A stretch of DNA of 7,167 nucleotides, taken from an uncultured Alphaproteobacteria bacterium (GTDB lineage Bacteria > Pseudomonadota > Alphaproteobacteria > Thalassobaculales > Thalassobaculaceae). The stretch lies in NCBI GenBank assembly GCA_938028645.1, contig CALIMD010000149.1:1-7167 (forward strand). Direction: 5' to 3'. The notes beneath the pieces are model-generated. The model was not told the DNA's origin. It made no database searches and saw only the letters and a list, made by a program, of their open reading frames with translations. Each line of letters starts with the position of its first letter. Position 1 is the stretch's first letter. Positions 6,266 through 7,167 of this stretch are shown here, piece after piece. The position numbers and the translations under genes are program-made.

Positions 6266-7167
6266 ATGAATATCATTAACCCCGAAACTGCAGAAGTCTG
6301 GGATGCTGCCAAATATAGAAAAACCATTCCTGTCATTGATTTCGCCAAGACCCAAGATACTGCATCCCTCGCCGATGAAATAGGGAATGCCTGCAAGGAA
6401 TGGGGATTTTTTCAAATTGTCAATCACGGTATCAGCACAGAGACTATGGGAACGCTATGGGATTGCACCCATAACTTTTTCTCTTTGCCTAAAATTAAAA
6501 AACGCTACTTAAACCGCACGAGCGAAAACCCTTGGGGATATTTCGATCAAGAATTGACTAAAAATAAACGGGATAAAAAAGAAATTTTTGATATTGGGCC
6601 CAGAGTCGATACGTCATTGCCAGATTCTCAAGATCCTTTCGCAGGTTTAACACCATGGCCAGAGACCCAGCCAGTTTTTAAAACAATGATGCAGGAACAT
6701 TTTAAAACTTGCGAAACATTATCATTGAAAATAATGGAGGCGATATGTGTTAGCCTAGGATTAGAAAATCGGCACTTGGAAAAATGCTTTCACCCCCATC
6801 ATACAAGTTTCCTTCGTCTAAATTATTACCCGGTGGTCGATCCTCTCGCTGATATTGATAAAAACGACAAAGAAGATGCTGGTATGGGCGTTCATCATCA
6901 CACAGATTCGGGAGCAGTAACTATACTCTGTCAAGATAACATCGGAGGATTACAAGTCTTCAAAGATAAGTATTGGCTACCGATCGAACCTATAAACGAC
7001 GCCCTCGTTATTAATATAGGCGATATGATCCAGGTATGGTCAAATGGAAAATATAAGGCCGCAATGCACCGCGTTGTCGCAATGGAAAAAGTTGACCGGT
7101 ACTCAATACCTTTTTTCTTTAATCCATCCTACGAGACCATTGTTTCACCATTCACAAATAATAATGA
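6266..7167 (+). CDS. Isopenicillin N synthase-like Fe(II)/2-oxoglutarate dioxygenase (C-terminus off the window)
   Basis: The frame is open from the ATG at 6266 to the right edge, 300 residues plus two bases. The N-terminal non-haem dioxygenase domain shows IPVIDF (21-26) and CKEWGFFQIVNHGI (43-56). The double-stranded beta-helix core carries the iron ligands H212 and D214 (in VHHHTDSG) and H268 (AAMHRV), 54 residues after D214. R278 and S280 (RYSIPFFFNP) form the RxS that holds the 2-oxoglutarate carboxylate in this family. GGLQV (227-231) is also a family hallmark. It is therefore expected to be a cytoplasmic oxygenase that hydroxylates or oxidises a small molecule using oxygen and 2-oxoglutarate. 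Relatives act on plant hormones, flavonoids, pyrimidines and ethylene formation, and the substrate here is unknown. About 20-50 residues are probably missing. A weak GGA lies 8 bases before the ATG. It is divergent from hyuA across 135 bases and may share its control. Confidence 0.92.
   Translation, partial: MNIINPETAEVWDAAKYRKTIPVIDFAKTQDTASLADEIGNACKEWGFFQIVNHGISTETMGTLWDCTHNFFSLPKIKKRYLNRTSENPWGYFDQELTKNKRDKKEIFDIGPRVDTSLPDSQDPFAGLTPWPETQPVFKTMMQEHFKTCETLSLKIMEAICVSLGLENRHLEKCFHPHHTSFLRLNYYPVVDPLADIDKNDKEDAGMGVHHHTDSGAVTILCQDNIGGLQVFKDKYWLPIEPINDALVINIGDMIQVWSNGKYKAAMHRVVAMEKVDRYSIPFFFNPSYETIVSPFTNNN

Noticed and set aside
1..7167. Mobile elements, CRISPR arrays, tRNA/rRNA genes or a phage-type system
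   Set aside because: No transposase or integrase, no spaced direct repeats and no tRNA-like cloverleaf was seen; nearly all of the sequence is accounted for by intact metabolic genes.

Overview
The window holds six protein-coding genes, two of them cut by the window edges. There is no RNA gene, insertion sequence or CRISPR array that I can see. The composition (AT-leaning, roughly 40-45% GC by eye), short spacers, Shine-Dalgarno-led starts and gene families suggest a free-living heterotrophic bacterium, most plausibly a proteobacterium. No gene here fixes the taxonomy, so that is an inference.

Region 1 (1-1422, minus strand) is a two-gene operon. A Gfo/Idh/MocA-family NAD(P)-dependent oxidoreductase is followed, after only 3 bases, by a TIM-barrel sugar isomerase/epimerase-like gene that runs off the left edge. 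This pairing is typical of the breakdown of sugars, inositols or sugar acids. Region 2 (1423-1614) is a 192-base divergent promoter region. Region 3 (1615-2373, plus strand) is a lone classical short-chain dehydrogenase/reductase with an intact Ser-Tyr-Lys site, ending in a probable hairpin terminator. It converges on region 4 (2403-6130, minus strand), a tightly coupled hyuA-hyuB operon encoding both subunits of an ATP-dependent hydantoinase/oxoprolinase-type enzyme. Region 5 (6131-6265) is a second, AT-rich divergent promoter region with a 13-base palindrome in the hyuA leader. Region 6 (6266 to the right edge, plus strand) is an isopenicillin-N-synthase-like Fe(II)/2-oxoglutarate oxygenase, truncated by the window.

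Taken together, this looks like a catabolic island. An oxygenase could hydroxylate a ring or side chain, HyuAB could open a lactam, imide or hydantoin ring using ATP, and the two dehydrogenases plus the isomerase could process the alcohol, keto or sugar-like products. Each family assignment is strong, but the shared pathway is inferred from gene order alone and no substrate can be read from the sequence. No transporter or transcription regulator lies inside the window.
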